From Aeromonas piscicola (lineage in GTDB: Bacteria; Pseudomonadota; Gammaproteobacteria; Enterobacterales; Aeromonadaceae), in assembly GCF_000820005.1 (NCBI RefSeq), contig NZ_CDBL01000038.1:1-33007 (forward strand): a stretch of 33,007 nucleotides of DNA. Reading direction: 5' to 3'. Below the pieces are notes generated by a model. It worked only from the letters and a program-made list of their open reading frames with translations. It was not told where the DNA came from and did not search any database. Positions 26,017 to 33,007 of the stretch are shown here, in pieces. Every line of letters starts with the position of its first letter. The first letter of the stretch is position 1. A program made the translations under genes and the position numbers.

Positions 26017-26772
26017 ATGAGACAGCACCTGGTAATGGGTAACTGGAAACTGAACGGCACCAAAGCTTCTGTCGAAGCTCTGATCAAAGGACTGACTCCG
26101 GCTGCTGCCGCTCATCCTTCTGTGCAAGTCGCCGTCTGCCCGCCGGTTATCTTTTTGGGTCTGGTTGAGCAGCTGACCGCCGGCAGCAAGATTGCCTACG
26201 GTGCCCAGAACGCCGACGTTCACGAGTCCGGCGCCTTCACCGGCGAGAACGCCCCCTCCATGCTCAAAGCCTTCGGTTGCACCTACTCCCTGGTCGGTCA
26301 CAGCGAGCGCCGTACCCTGCACGCAGAGAGCGACGACGTGGTAGCCGCCAAGTACGAAGCCATCCAGAAAGCTGGCCTGGTGCCGGTACTGTGCATCGGT
26401 GAGACGCTGGAACAGTTCGAAGCCGGCGTGACCAAGAACGTGGTTGAGACCCAGCTGAAAGCCGTCATCGACCGTTGTGGCATCGCCTCCTTCAGCAACG
26501 CCGTGGTTGCCTACGAGCCGGTATGGGCCATCGGCACCGGCAAGACTGCCACGCCGGAAATCGCCCAGTCCGTCCACGCTCACATCCGCCAGTACCTGGC
26601 CGGGTTTGACGGCGCCGTGGCTGCCAAGGTACAGATCCTGTACGGCGGCTCCGTCACTGGCGCGACCGCAAGCGATCTGTTCGGTCAGCCGGACATCGAC
26701 GGTGGCCTGGTGGGTGGTGCGTCCCTGAAAGTGGACGACTTCTCCCAGATCATCGCTGGCGCAGCCAAGTAA
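26017..26772 (+). CDS. tpiA: Triosephosphate isomerase
   Basis: This enzyme interconverts dihydroxyacetone phosphate and glyceraldehyde 3-phosphate in glycolysis and gluconeogenesis. The 251-residue TIM barrel has the substrate-binding GNWKLNG, the electrophilic H95 in GHSERR, the catalytic E167 in [15 protein letters not shown], and the phosphate-gripping ILYGGSV and VGGASL loops. The ATG follows TAGGAGA. Codon use is the strongly selected type (CTG, ACC, GTA), as expected for high expression. It is followed by a GC-rich hairpin and then pfkA, so the two glycolytic genes are neighbours but probably have separate promoters. Confidence 0.99.
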   Translation: MRQHLVMGNWKLNGTKASVEALIKGLTPAAAAHPSVQVAVCPPVIFLGLVEQLTAGSKIAYGAQNADVHESGAFTGENAPSMLKAFGCTYSLVGHSERRTLHAESDDVVAAKYEAIQKAGLVPVLCIGETLEQFEAGVTKNVVETQLKAVIDRCGIASFSNAVVAYEPVWAIGTGKTATPEIAQSVHAHIRQYLAGFDGAVAAKVQILYGGSVTGATASDLFGQPDIDGGLVGGASLKVDDFSQIIAGAAK

Positions 26773-26783
26773 GCTGTTGCCCA

Positions 26784-26805
26784 GGAGGGGGCACTTGCCC
26801 CCTCC
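26784..26805 (+). terminator. Hairpin after tpiA
   Basis: A perfect 10-base GC-rich stem (GGAGGGGGCA and its complement) has a 2-base loop and begins 12 bases after the stop codon. There is no proper T-tract, so termination may be partial. Confidence 0.6.
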
Positions 26806-26920
26806 AGCATATCGCTTTTCCTATGGCGGCCCCCGCATCCCATACGAAAGCCGATATAGTCAATGTGGCTTATCTCATTTTCAAAACTTCGTATTAGACA
26901 ACTCAGATCCAGAGGCACTC

Positions 26921-27892
26921 ATGACCAAACAAATCAAACGTATTGGTGTTTTGACCAGTGGTGGTGACGCACCGGGTATGAACGCAGCCATCCGCGCAGT
27001 GGTGCGCGCCGGTCTGCACCATGGCCTGGAAGTTTACGGCATCTATGATGGCTATCTCGGTCTGCATCAGGACAGGATCGTCAAGCTGGAACGTCACAGC
27101 GTCTCCGACGTGGTCAACCGCGGCGGTACCTTCCTGGGTTCCGCCCGTTTCCCCGCTTTCAAAGACCCGAAAGTGCGCGCCGAAGCGATCGAAAATCTGA
27201 AAAAACACGGTATCGACGCCCTGGTGGTGATCGGTGGTGACGGCTCCTACATGGGTGCCAAGAAGCTGACCGAGGAGGGTTTCCCCTGCATCGGCCTGCC
27301 GGGCACCATAGACAACGACATCGCCGGTACCGACTTCACCATCGGCTTTGACACCGCCCTGAACGTGGTGGTTGACGCCATCGACCGTCTGCGCGACACC
27401 TGCAGCTCCCACCACCGCATCTCGGTGGTCGAGATCATGGGCCGCCACTGCGGCGATCTGGCCATGTCTGCCGCCGTTGCCGGTGGTGCCGAGTACGTGA
27501 TAGTACCGGAAGTGGCCTTCGACAAAGAGAAACTGCTGCAGCAGATCAAAGAAGGCGAGGCCAAAGGCAAGAAACACGCCATCATCACCATCTGTGAGCA
27601 CGTCACCGACGTGAATGCCCTGGCCAAGGACATCGAAGCCATGACAGGCCGCGAGACCCGCGCCACCATACTGGGCCACATCCAGCGTGGCGGCTCGCCC
27701 ACCGCGCGCGATCGCATCATGTCCAGCCGCATGGGAGCCTTCGCCGTTGAACAGCTGCTGGCCGGTCAGGGTGGTCGCTGCGTCGGGATCCAGGGCAACG
27801 AGATGGTGCACCACGACATCATCGACTGCATCGAGAACCTCAAGCGCCCGTTCGATCAGGAGCTGTACGATCTCTCCACCACCCTGTTCTAA
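26921..27892 (+). CDS. pfkA: ATP-dependent 6-phosphofructokinase PfkA
   Basis: PfkA phosphorylates fructose 6-phosphate to fructose 1,6-bisphosphate, the committed step of glycolysis. The 323-residue length fits (E. coli 320). Seen are the ATP-binding [15 protein letters not shown] (12-26), GGDGS (105-109), the catalytic [12 protein letters not shown] with D131 and D133, [13 protein letters not shown], and [14 protein letters not shown]. The frame stays open to 26777, but the ATG at 26921 is the one that matches the family N terminus, and AGAGG precedes it. Allosteric-site arginines appear conserved. Codon use indicates high expression. A strong terminator follows. Confidence 0.98.
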   Translation: MTKQIKRIGVLTSGGDAPGMNAAIRAVVRAGLHHGLEVYGIYDGYLGLHQDRIVKLERHSVSDVVNRGGTFLGSARFPAFKDPKVRAEAIENLKKHGIDALVVIGGDGSYMGAKKLTEEGFPCIGLPGTIDNDIAGTDFTIGFDTALNVVVDAIDRLRDTCSSHHRISVVEIMGRHCGDLAMSAAVAGGAEYVIVPEVAFDKEKLLQQIKEGEAKGKKHAIITICEHVTDVNALAKDIEAMTGRETRATILGHIQRGGSPTARDRIMSSRMGAFAVEQLLAGQGGRCVGIQGNEMVHHDIIDCIENLKRPFDQELYDLSTTLF

Positions 27893-27922
27893 GCGCCCGT
27901 CGCTTGCTCAGCAAGTTGTGAC

Positions 27923-27950
27923 AAAAAACCCTCCACTGGAGGGTTTTTTT
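27923..27950 (+). terminator. Rho-independent terminator of pfkA
   Basis: A 12-base stem (six A then CCCTCC, with its complement) closes a 3-base ACT loop and ends in seven T. It begins 30 bases after the stop codon. Confidence 0.92.
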
Positions 27951-28680
27951 ATGCACGTCGTGTGCCCGACAACGGACGGAACCGGCATCTGTACAGGCGT
28001 CCTCTCTCTTGCTGCGCCCTCTGCTGCGTTGTTTTTTCCCCAGGTCTTGTCGCCATACAGGGGAGCGGCTCACCTCCTGCCCCCTGGATGGTCAGCGACA
28101 GCCCTCTCGCCATAGGCGAATGGGCGCGGGTTCCTTGCCAAGGTTTCGCAGCTCACACCTCACGGCATCCCGGGTATGCCGACTGGGGGGATTGCCTTAT
28201 CTATATCGGGCGCAGGGTCAGCACCCGGACCTTTTCTCATCACAGCTGGCCGCCGGTGGCATGACATTACTCATCGCTAACAGAGCCATCGTCATCCCGG
28301 GGACGCCACATCAGCTATTTCAGCCACTGGCAATGCCGTCTCGATGGGATCTGATGTCGGGGCACACAGGCGCATGGTATGAGAAAAATCTGAGCCCCGC
28401 ACAGGGGCCGTCATTCGTCCCTCCTCAACGGCAAGCCCTTCTTCATGTTCGCCATTTTTTGCGCGTGACTGAGAAGCGAGTGCAGCACCAGCTCCCTGAA
28501 AGAGGCGCCCTATCAGGCGTCGAGGTAAAAGATACGACAAAAAATGGATGCACTCTTCAAATTCAGCCAAGGGACAAGCCAACCTGCTTTCGGCGACATT
28601 TTCAGACGCTAGAGAGGGGCTTTAAAGCGGATTAAATTTCAATGGCCCCAGAAAAGCTCCATACAAAACCCACTAAAAAA
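27951..28680. other. Gene-free stretch after pfkA
   Basis: Open frames exist on both strands (for example plus 28009-28635 and minus 28292-28582), but they look like chance frames. They have many Pro, Arg, His and Cys, no domain and no ribosome site. I see no repeat or RNA gene I can name. From about 28620 on the sequence turns sharply AT-rich. Confidence 0.5.
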
Positions 28681-28709
28681 TTGACACAAATAAACCCTAA
28701 CATTATGAA
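28681..28709 (+). promoter_or_regulatory. Promoter-like signal in the AT-rich island
   Basis: A perfect TTGACA (28681-28686) is followed at 17 bases by TATGAA (28704-28709). It would start a transcript near 28716, 50 bases before an 18-codon ORF. Confidence 0.45.
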
Positions 28710-28766
28710 TTTTATAAATTTATACCATATACACAGAACACGTATCGGTATCACAAAGAAGGACAG

Positions 28767-28823
28767 ATGATAAAACAGACGCCAAAATGCAAAAATGAGG
28801 CTTTAGACACATCAAGCACCTAA
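28767..28823 (+). CDS. Candidate 18-residue micro-ORF or leader peptide
   Basis: ATG to TAA, 18 codons (MIKQTPKCKNEALDTSST), downstream of the promoter-like signal at 28681. AAGGA lies only three bases before the ATG, which is short for efficient initiation. The peptide is polar, with one cysteine and three lysines. It could be a leader peptide for the gene at 28911, but no attenuator-type hairpin pair is evident between them. An ORF this short can occur by chance. Confidence 0.2.
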   Translation: MIKQTPKCKNEALDTSST

Positions 28824-28848
28824 TTTGCCATATAAATACATTTTACTA

Positions 28849-28876
28849 TTGTTTTACCGCACAGTTATGGTATCTT
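28849..28876 (+). promoter_or_regulatory. Promoter for the 27-residue membrane micro-protein
   Basis: TTGTTT (28849-28854) and TATCTT (28871-28876) are spaced by 16 bases, placing transcription start near 28883, with a leader of about 28 bases. Confidence 0.5.
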
Positions 28877-28910
28877 GGTCCCATCAACAGTCAGCCAAGG
28901 GAGACAAAAT

Positions 28911-28994
28911 ATGAAAGAGTTTGTTGTTACTGCCGTTTTTACCGTGTTCTTCACTCTGGTTGCCGTCTCTCTGCCGTCGCTGTCACAGCTTTGA
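28911..28994 (+). CDS. 27-residue single-span membrane micro-protein
   Basis: A 27-codon gene with a strong AAGGGAG ribosome site at seven bases spacing. It starts MKEFVVTAVFTVFFTLVAVS, followed by LPSLSQL. After the short K/E N terminus, residues 5-21 are almost all hydrophobic, long enough for one membrane helix; the tail is short and polar. It is in its own transcription unit by context. I do not recognise a family, and it does not closely resemble the small E. coli membrane proteins I remember. It is probably real because promoter, ribosome site and hydrophobic design coincide. Confidence 0.6.
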   Translation: MKEFVVTAVFTVFFTLVAVSLPSLSQL

Positions 28995-29112
28995 GCCGGT
29001 TAGTCATCCAGAATTATGTATTGCTGAATGACAGCCACAGCCCAGGCGCTGACTAATTCACCACTCTCTGTCTTTTTTGGCTGTTTCACCCAGCGTGATA
29101 CCGAAAGCCTTA

Positions 29113-29140
29113 TTTAGAACTGGTTGATGCACACTATATA
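29113..29140 (+). promoter_or_regulatory. Possible promoter of the AbgA-like gene
   Basis: TTTAGA (29113-29118) and TATATA (29135-29140) are spaced by 16 bases. The transcript would carry a leader of about 125 bases that includes the hairpin at 29165. Confidence 0.35.
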
Positions 29141-29164
29141 AGCTGCATGTCACTGCCACCGTCC

Positions 29165-29192
29165 ACAAGGGGAGCCTCATAGCTCCCCTTGT
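29165..29192 (+). terminator. Hairpin between the micro-protein and the AbgA-like gene
   Basis: An 11-base perfect stem (ACAAGGGGAGC and its complement) closes a 6-base loop, followed by TGCATTTG. It may end transcripts from the AT-rich island or act in the leader of the next gene. The T-tract is poor. Confidence 0.5.
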
Positions 29193-29270
29193 TGCATTTG
29201 CCGCTCCGGGATTTACTCTTGCTCCCCTGCCCGTCACAATATCAGCTGGACTCGCCATGCAGGAATTACC

Positions 29271-30527
29271 ATGACCCAAGATGCTCTACGCCAGTGGCGT
29301 CGTGATCTTCATCGTCTGCCGGAAGCGGCCTGGTGCGAATTTCGCACCAGCTCCCTCATCGCACACCATCTTTCTGAACTCGGTTTCTCCGTCATGCTGG
29401 GTGACAAGCTGCTGGCCAGCAACCTCATCATGGGACGGGAGGTAGACGTACAAGCCCAGAAGGAGCGCGCCCTGCGTCAGGGGGCGCATCCCGACTGGCT
29501 GGCCCGCATCGAAGAGATAACGGGTGTGATGGGCGTGTGGGACAGCGGTCGTCCCGGCCCGACCCTGGCCTTTCGCTTCGATATCGATGCGGTAGAAGTC
29601 GATGAGAGCCAGGATGAACTGCATCCCCCCAGTCAGGAGGGGTGGCGGTCTCGCAATGCCGGCTGGATGCACGCCTGTGCCCACGACGGTCATACCGCCA
29701 TCGGGCTGGTATTGGCCGAGCGGATCGCCGCTCTGGCAGAGCAACTCAACGGCCGCATCAAGCTGTTCTTCCAGCCTGCCGAAGAGGGGTGCCGCGGTGG
29801 CAAGGCACTGGCGGCCGGCGGTCAGCTCGACGATGTGGATGCCCTGCTGGCGCTGCACATCGGCATTCATGCCAACAGTGGCGAGCTGGTGGTCAATCCC
29901 ACCGAGTTTCTCTGCTCCACCAAGTTCGATGTGGAGTTTATGGGGCGCGCCGCCCATGCTGGTCTTGAACCCAACGCGGGCAGCAATGCGCTGGCGGCAG
30001 CCTGCACGGCGACCACCGCCATGCTCGGTATTGCCCGCCACCGCGATGGCATGACCCGCATCAACGTGGGCCAGCTCAGCGGTGGCAGCGGTCGCAACGT
30101 GATCCCGGGCCATGCCCGCCTGCAGGGGGAGACCCGCGGTGCCACCCCGGCGCTTAACGACTACATGTTCAGCCAGGTACAGCAGATAGTGGAAGGGGCC
30201 GCCATGATGCAGGGTGCCACCTACCTCATTCGCAAGCAGGGGGAAGCCATCGGCATCGAGAACAGCCCGGCCCTGCTCGAGGAGATAGTGCCGCTTGCGC
30301 AGGCGCTCAAACTGGAGACCATCCACACTCGCCGCTTTGGCGCCAGCGAGGATGCGGGCTTTCTCATCGAGCGGGTGCAGCGGAGCGGCGGCGAAGCCGC
30401 CTACCTGATCCTGGGGGCCAATCTGGCGGCGCCTCATCACCATCCGGAGTTCGACTTCGACGAAGCCGTATTGGAACACGGGGTCGCCCTGCTCGAATCC
30501 TGGCTGCTCAGCCGCCTGGGTACCTGA
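29271..30527 (+). CDS. M20D amidohydrolase, AbgA-like (aminobenzoyl-glutamate utilization family)
   Basis: This 418-residue metal-dependent amidohydrolase resembles AbgA, one subunit of p-aminobenzoyl-glutamate hydrolase, which cleaves a folate breakdown product. It begins with RRDLHRLPEAAWCEFRTSSLIA and has the metal site HACAHDGHTA (134-143, ligands C136 and H138). The PAEEG motif (169-173) carries the catalytic glutamate, and the late HHHPEFDFDE begins at H389. No abgB or abgT neighbour is present, so the substrate could be another N-acyl amino acid. It has the dimerisation insert (FMGRAAHAGLEPNAGSNAL). The ATG follows AGGAAT. A bidirectional terminator follows. Confidence 0.88.
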   Translation: MTQDALRQWRRDLHRLPEAAWCEFRTSSLIAHHLSELGFSVMLGDKLLASNLIMGREVDVQAQKERALRQGAHPDWLARIEEITGVMGVWDSGRPGPTLAFRFDIDAVEVDESQDELHPPSQEGWRSRNAGWMHACAHDGHTAIGLVLAERIAALAEQLNGRIKLFFQPAEEGCRGGKALAAGGQLDDVDALLALHIGIHANSGELVVNPTEFLCSTKFDVEFMGRAAHAGLEPNAGSNALAAACTATTAMLGIARHRDGMTRINVGQLSGGSGRNVIPGHARLQGETRGATPALNDYMFSQVQQIVEGAAMMQGATYLIRKQGEAIGIENSPALLEEIVPLAQALKLETIHTRRFGASEDAGFLIERVQRSGGEAAYLILGANLAAPHHHPEFDFDEAVLEHGVALLESWLLSRLGT

Positions 30528-30543
30528 TAGATGACAAGATCAC

Positions 30544-30571
30544 AAAAGGCAGCCCTATGGCTGCCTTTTTT
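30544..30571. terminator. Terminator between the AbgA-like gene and yjjG
   Basis: An 11-base stem (AAAAGGCAGCC and its complement) closes a CTAT loop and is followed by further T. It has A and T runs on both sides and lies between convergent genes. Confidence 0.9.
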
Positions 30572-30600
30572 GTTGCTGGCGAGCGGCTCGCCGCCTTGGC

Positions 30601-31281
30601 TTACTGCCCCAGCACTATGGTGGAGAGGTGGGCGAAGTGGTGGATCTCGTGGGTCGCCTCGCACTCGGTATCGTGGCGGGCCGGGTTGTACCAGCAGGTG
30701 GCCAGCCCCTGCGCCGCGGCACCGGCTATATCGGTCTTGGGGTTATCTCCCACCATCAACACCCGCGCCGGGCTCGGCTGCCCCATCAAGGCCAGGGTAT
30801 GCTGAAAAATGGCGGCAGCCGGCTTGGTCACCTGCACCTCGTCCGAGATAACCAGCGGCTCGAACCAGTCGATCCAGCCCAGTTTGCTGAGGCGGCCCCG
30901 TTGCGGCAGGCTGAAGCCATTGGTGATGATCCCCATCCGCACTCGGCCTTTGAGGGCCTGCAGTGTCTCCAGCACCCCCTCCAGCGGCACGCTCAGGGCG
31001 ATGATCTGCTGCAAGAAAGTGTCATTCATCGCCATGGGTGCCACATCCACCTGCTCGGCAAACAGAGTGAAACGGGTCTGCTGCAGGTGGGCCGCATCTA
31101 TCTCGCCCGAGTTGTACTGCTGCCACAGCCTGTGGTTCAGTGCGTGATACTCCGCCATCTTGGGGGGCGTCGGCGTCACACCATAGAGCTGCAGAGTCTG
31201 CTCCAAGGCCTGGGCGACCGGGAAATCGAGCAGTGTTTCGTCCAGATCGAACAACACCCAGTCATAACTTGGTACTTTCAC
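30601..31281 (-). CDS. yjjG: Pyrimidine 5'-nucleotidase YjjG
   Basis: YjjG is a HAD-superfamily phosphatase that hydrolyses dUMP, dTMP and modified pyrimidine nucleotides, a house-cleaning role. The 226-residue protein has HAD motif I FDLDETLLDF (nucleophile D12), motif II GIITNGFS, motif III lysine in QVTKPAAAIFQ, and motif IV VGDNPKTDIAGA. The cap domain (about 20-105) is the helical type of the family. The start is GTG with AGGGGA before it. It is 47 bases downstream of the M17 peptidase on the same strand, and may be co-transcribed. Confidence 0.92.
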   Translation of the reverse strand: MKVPSYDWVLFDLDETLLDFPVAQALEQTLQLYGVTPTPPKMAEYHALNHRLWQQYNSGEIDAAHLQQTRFTLFAEQVDVAPMAMNDTFLQQIIALSVPLEGVLETLQALKGRVRMGIITNGFSLPQRGRLSKLGWIDWFEPLVISDEVQVTKPAAAIFQHTLALMGQPSPARVLMVGDNPKTDIAGAAAQGLATCWYNPARHDTECEATHEIHHFAHLSTIVLGQ

Positions 31282-31328
31282 GGGATCCCCTACTGTTCTT
31301 GTTCAACGAGTGCCTGTTCATAAGAGCC

Positions 31329-32801
31329 TCAGCGGCGGCCCAGCGAACTGGCGAGCAACTCCAGCGTCAGCCTGACCCCGAATCCGGTCACTTCGCTGCT
31401 GACCACGCCATTGCCCCCCTTGCTGCGAAAACCGCTCAAATCGAAGTGCAGCCAGGGGATCTGGGCAGGCACGAAGCGGTTGAGAAAACGGGCTGCATCG
31501 ATGTGATCCGGCGACGCGCCCGGCGCACACTGTAACAGATCGGCCCACTCGCTATCGAGGTTGTCATCGTAGTCTTCATCGAGTGGGAACGGCCAGACTC
31601 GCTCACCGCTGCGCTGGCCCAAGCTTATCAGCTCACCGAACCATTGGGGGCGGTTGGTAAAAGCGCCGCTGTAACGGCTGCCCAGCGCCCGCTTGCAGGC
31701 CCCCGTCAGAGTGGCGTAATCGATCAGCAGATCCGGATTGTCCTGCACCGCCATGCAGAGGGTATCCGCCAGCACCATGCGCCCCTCGGCATCGGTATCC
31801 ACCACCTCTATGGTGGTGCCGTTGAGTGCCGTTACCACCTCCCCCGGCCGGTAAGCGAGCGGGCCTATGTGGTTCTCGGCGATAGCGAGCCAGCAGTGCA
31901 CCTCGTAGGGCAGCCGGGCGCGGCTGATCGCATAGAGGGCGCCCAGTGCCACGGCGCTGCCGCCCATGTCCAGGTGCATGCCATACATGCTGCCGGCGAC
32001 CTTGAGGTTGTAGCCGCCCGAATCGTGACAGATCCCCTTGCCCACCAAGGCTATCCGGCGCACCGGATTGGGCGGGCAGTAGCTGAGCTTGACCATGGCG
32101 GCCTGGTTGTCTTCCGAGCCTCTCGCCACAGCAATGAAGGCGCCGGCTCCCCGTTCGGCCAGTTGGGCCTGATCATACTCGTGCCACTGCCAGCCTTCGA
32201 CCTGGGCCAGCTGACGAGCCCACTCCCGATAGCTGCGGGCGGTGAGATCAGAGGCCGGCGATACCGCCAGATGCCGCGCCATGCCATTGCCTTCGGCCTC
32301 GGCATAGATCCGCGCCAGATCCAGCACGCAACGCGGCGACACCGCAATCTGTTGATAGCGCCACTCATTCTCGGCACGATGTTTGTGACTCGGCAGCGGC
32401 ACATTGGCCGCCAGCAGGCAGGCCAGCGCCAGCTCGGCCAGCTGCGCCCTGTCCCCCTCGTCAAACCCTTCCAGATGCAGCCCCATTCGCTCAATCTTGA
32501 GTCCGGCCAGCGGGGCTATCCAGGATCTAGCCTGTTTATAGAGGGCGTGATCCCGGGTCGGATGGGCTCCGATGAAGATCACCAGTTGCAGGCTGTTGTG
32601 CTGTACCAGGCTGAAGGGCGCCTTCTGCCCCAGCGCTATCTGGGTTGCCACGGCGGCAAACTCCGGCCTGGACAGAACAGAGTCGCGCAGATCTTCGGCG
32701 ACAAGCAGCAAGTTGGCTGAGAGCCCGTTGCCCATAACCTGGCTCAGGGTGGCATCCTGAATATCGATCTGGGGGGGGAGATAAGTAAACTTTTGCATCA
32801 T
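31329..32801 (-). CDS. M17 leucyl aminopeptidase family protein
   Basis: This 490-residue protein is a dizinc aminopeptidase of family M17, cytosolic and probably hexameric. The active site is complete. VGKGICHDSGGYNLK carries the metal-binding lysine (K255) and aspartate, MHLDMGGSAVALGAL follows, and VVDTDAEGRMVLADTL has the D, E and R residues. Then come DYATLTGACKRALGSRYSG and, further on, WPFPLDEDYDDNL. The N-terminal 170 residues are divergent from PepA, and the HDSGGYN variant replaces the usual FDSGG. It therefore belongs to a PepB-like or unnamed subgroup rather than PepA. The frame is open to 32834, but the ATG at 32801 is used (a second one follows at once); the ribosome site is weak (GAGG at ten bases). 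Confidence 0.9.
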   Translation of the reverse strand: MMQKFTYLPPQIDIQDATLSQVMGNGLSANLLLVAEDLRDSVLSRPEFAAVATQIALGQKAPFSLVQHNSLQLVIFIGAHPTRDHALYKQARSWIAPLAGLKIERMGLHLEGFDEGDRAQLAELALACLLAANVPLPSHKHRAENEWRYQQIAVSPRCVLDLARIYAEAEGNGMARHLAVSPASDLTARSYREWARQLAQVEGWQWHEYDQAQLAERGAGAFIAVARGSEDNQAAMVKLSYCPPNPVRRIALVGKGICHDSGGYNLKVAGSMYGMHLDMGGSAVALGALYAISRARLPYEVHCWLAIAENHIGPLAYRPGEVVTALNGTTIEVVDTDAEGRMVLADTLCMAVQDNPDLLIDYATLTGACKRALGSRYSGAFTNRPQWFGELISLGQRSGERVWPFPLDEDYDDNLDSEWADLLQCAPGASPDHIDAARFLNRFVPAQIPWLHFDLSGFRSKGGNGVVSSEVTGFGVRLTLELLASSLGRR

Positions 32802-32875
32802 TGGGCAGGGGCCTCGTCCATGAAGAGATATCACTGATGATACCCAACAAAGCGCGGTGGCGACCAGATTTGCAC

Positions 32876-32904
32876 TTGAAAATCAATATCAAGCGTGATT
32901 ATGC
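32876..32904 (+). promoter_or_regulatory. Possible promoter/operator for the gene at the window edge
   Basis: TTGAAA (32876-32881) with a weak -10 around TTATGC (32899-32904). An inverted repeat AATCA-N10-TGATT (32881-32900) overlaps the spacer and could be an operator. Confidence 0.25.
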
Positions 32905-32970
32905 GTACATATGACGAGCGACCGGAAACGGCGCGAAACATAACGAGGGGAAAACAAGAGGAAAAACAAA

Positions 32971-33007
32971 ATGGAGAAACAGAAGAAAGTTGGTTGCGGG
33001 GGCCAGA
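32971..33007 (+). CDS. Start of a gene cut by the window end
   Basis: An ATG preceded by AGAGGAAAAA opens a frame MEKQKKVGCGGQ that is still open at the last base. The upstream 90 bases are AT-rich and promoter-like. Twelve codons are too few to name a product. Confidence 0.45.
   Translation, partial: MEKQKKVGCGGQ

Noticed and set aside
28009..28635. A 208-codon plus-strand frame after pfkA
   Set aside because: No ribosome site, no domain, unusual residue composition, and it reads into the AT-rich island without a change in character.
29286..30479. A 397-codon minus-strand frame opposite the AbgA-like gene
   Set aside because: Shadow of a clear M20 peptidase.
10949..30571. Similar A-tract/CCGCC/GGCGG/T-tract hairpins at several sites, considered as a mobile repeat family
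   Set aside because: They lie exactly after stop codons and differ in stem sequence and loop, so they are ordinary terminators rather than REP- or MITE-type repeats.

Overview
The window reads as a GC-rich gammaproteobacterial chromosome segment, most likely from the genus Aeromonas. I base this on the complete cmoM-mukF-mukE-mukB block (MukBEF replaces SMC-ScpAB only in one gammaproteobacterial clade), on the aroC-prmB/smrB arrangement, on protein sequences close to but clearly diverged from the Escherichia coli orthologues as I remember them, and on a secreted GH19 chitinase. The genus is an inference, not something the sequence proves. I saw no rRNA, tRNA, insertion sequence, prophage or CRISPR array.

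Layout: (1) 93-2723, translation and aromatic biosynthesis: prmB and aroC on the minus strand, divergent from smrB. (2) 2884-6464, a run of small accessory enzymes: an SRPBCC protein, a PAS-PAS-GGDEF diguanylate cyclase, a truncated histidine phosphatase, a GFA-type zinc protein, a GNAT acetyltransferase and a VOC protein. (3) 7082-10088, a secreted chitinase with an upstream CRP-like site, and a Methyltransf_32-type methyltransferase. (4) 10342-13900, a YjdM/PhnA-like protein with a good promoter, a 35-residue lysine-rich protein, a JetD-like (DUF2220) TOPRIM protein with a small overlapping upstream ORF, and a large alpha/beta hydrolase. (5) 13989-17310, a PhzF-family protein, a 67-residue orphan, a quinol-monooxygenase-like ABM protein, a second GNAT and a short RlpA-like lipoprotein. 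(6) 17531-25881, the condensin block mukB, mukE, mukF and cmoM, with elyC divergent from it. (7) 26017-27892, the glycolytic genes tpiA and pfkA. (8) 27893-29270, a largely gene-free stretch ending in an AT-rich island with two promoter-like signals and two micro-ORFs. (9) 29271-33007, an AbgA-like M20 peptidase, yjjG, an M17 aminopeptidase, and the first codons of a gene that runs off the window.

Convergent gene pairs are mostly separated by symmetric A-tract/stem/T-tract hairpins that can terminate transcription from both sides. The exception is the diguanylate cyclase/histidine phosphatase junction, which also carries a truncated gene, so a deletion there is likely.

The best candidates for something new are the JetD-like TOPRIM gene, a relative of the Wadjet nuclease subunit found within about 6 kb of MukBEF; the 27-residue membrane micro-protein with its own promoter and ribosome binding site; and an 80%-identical relic of the cmoM 3' end lying between cmoM and mukF. 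Regulatory sites, promoters and start choices were found by eye only.
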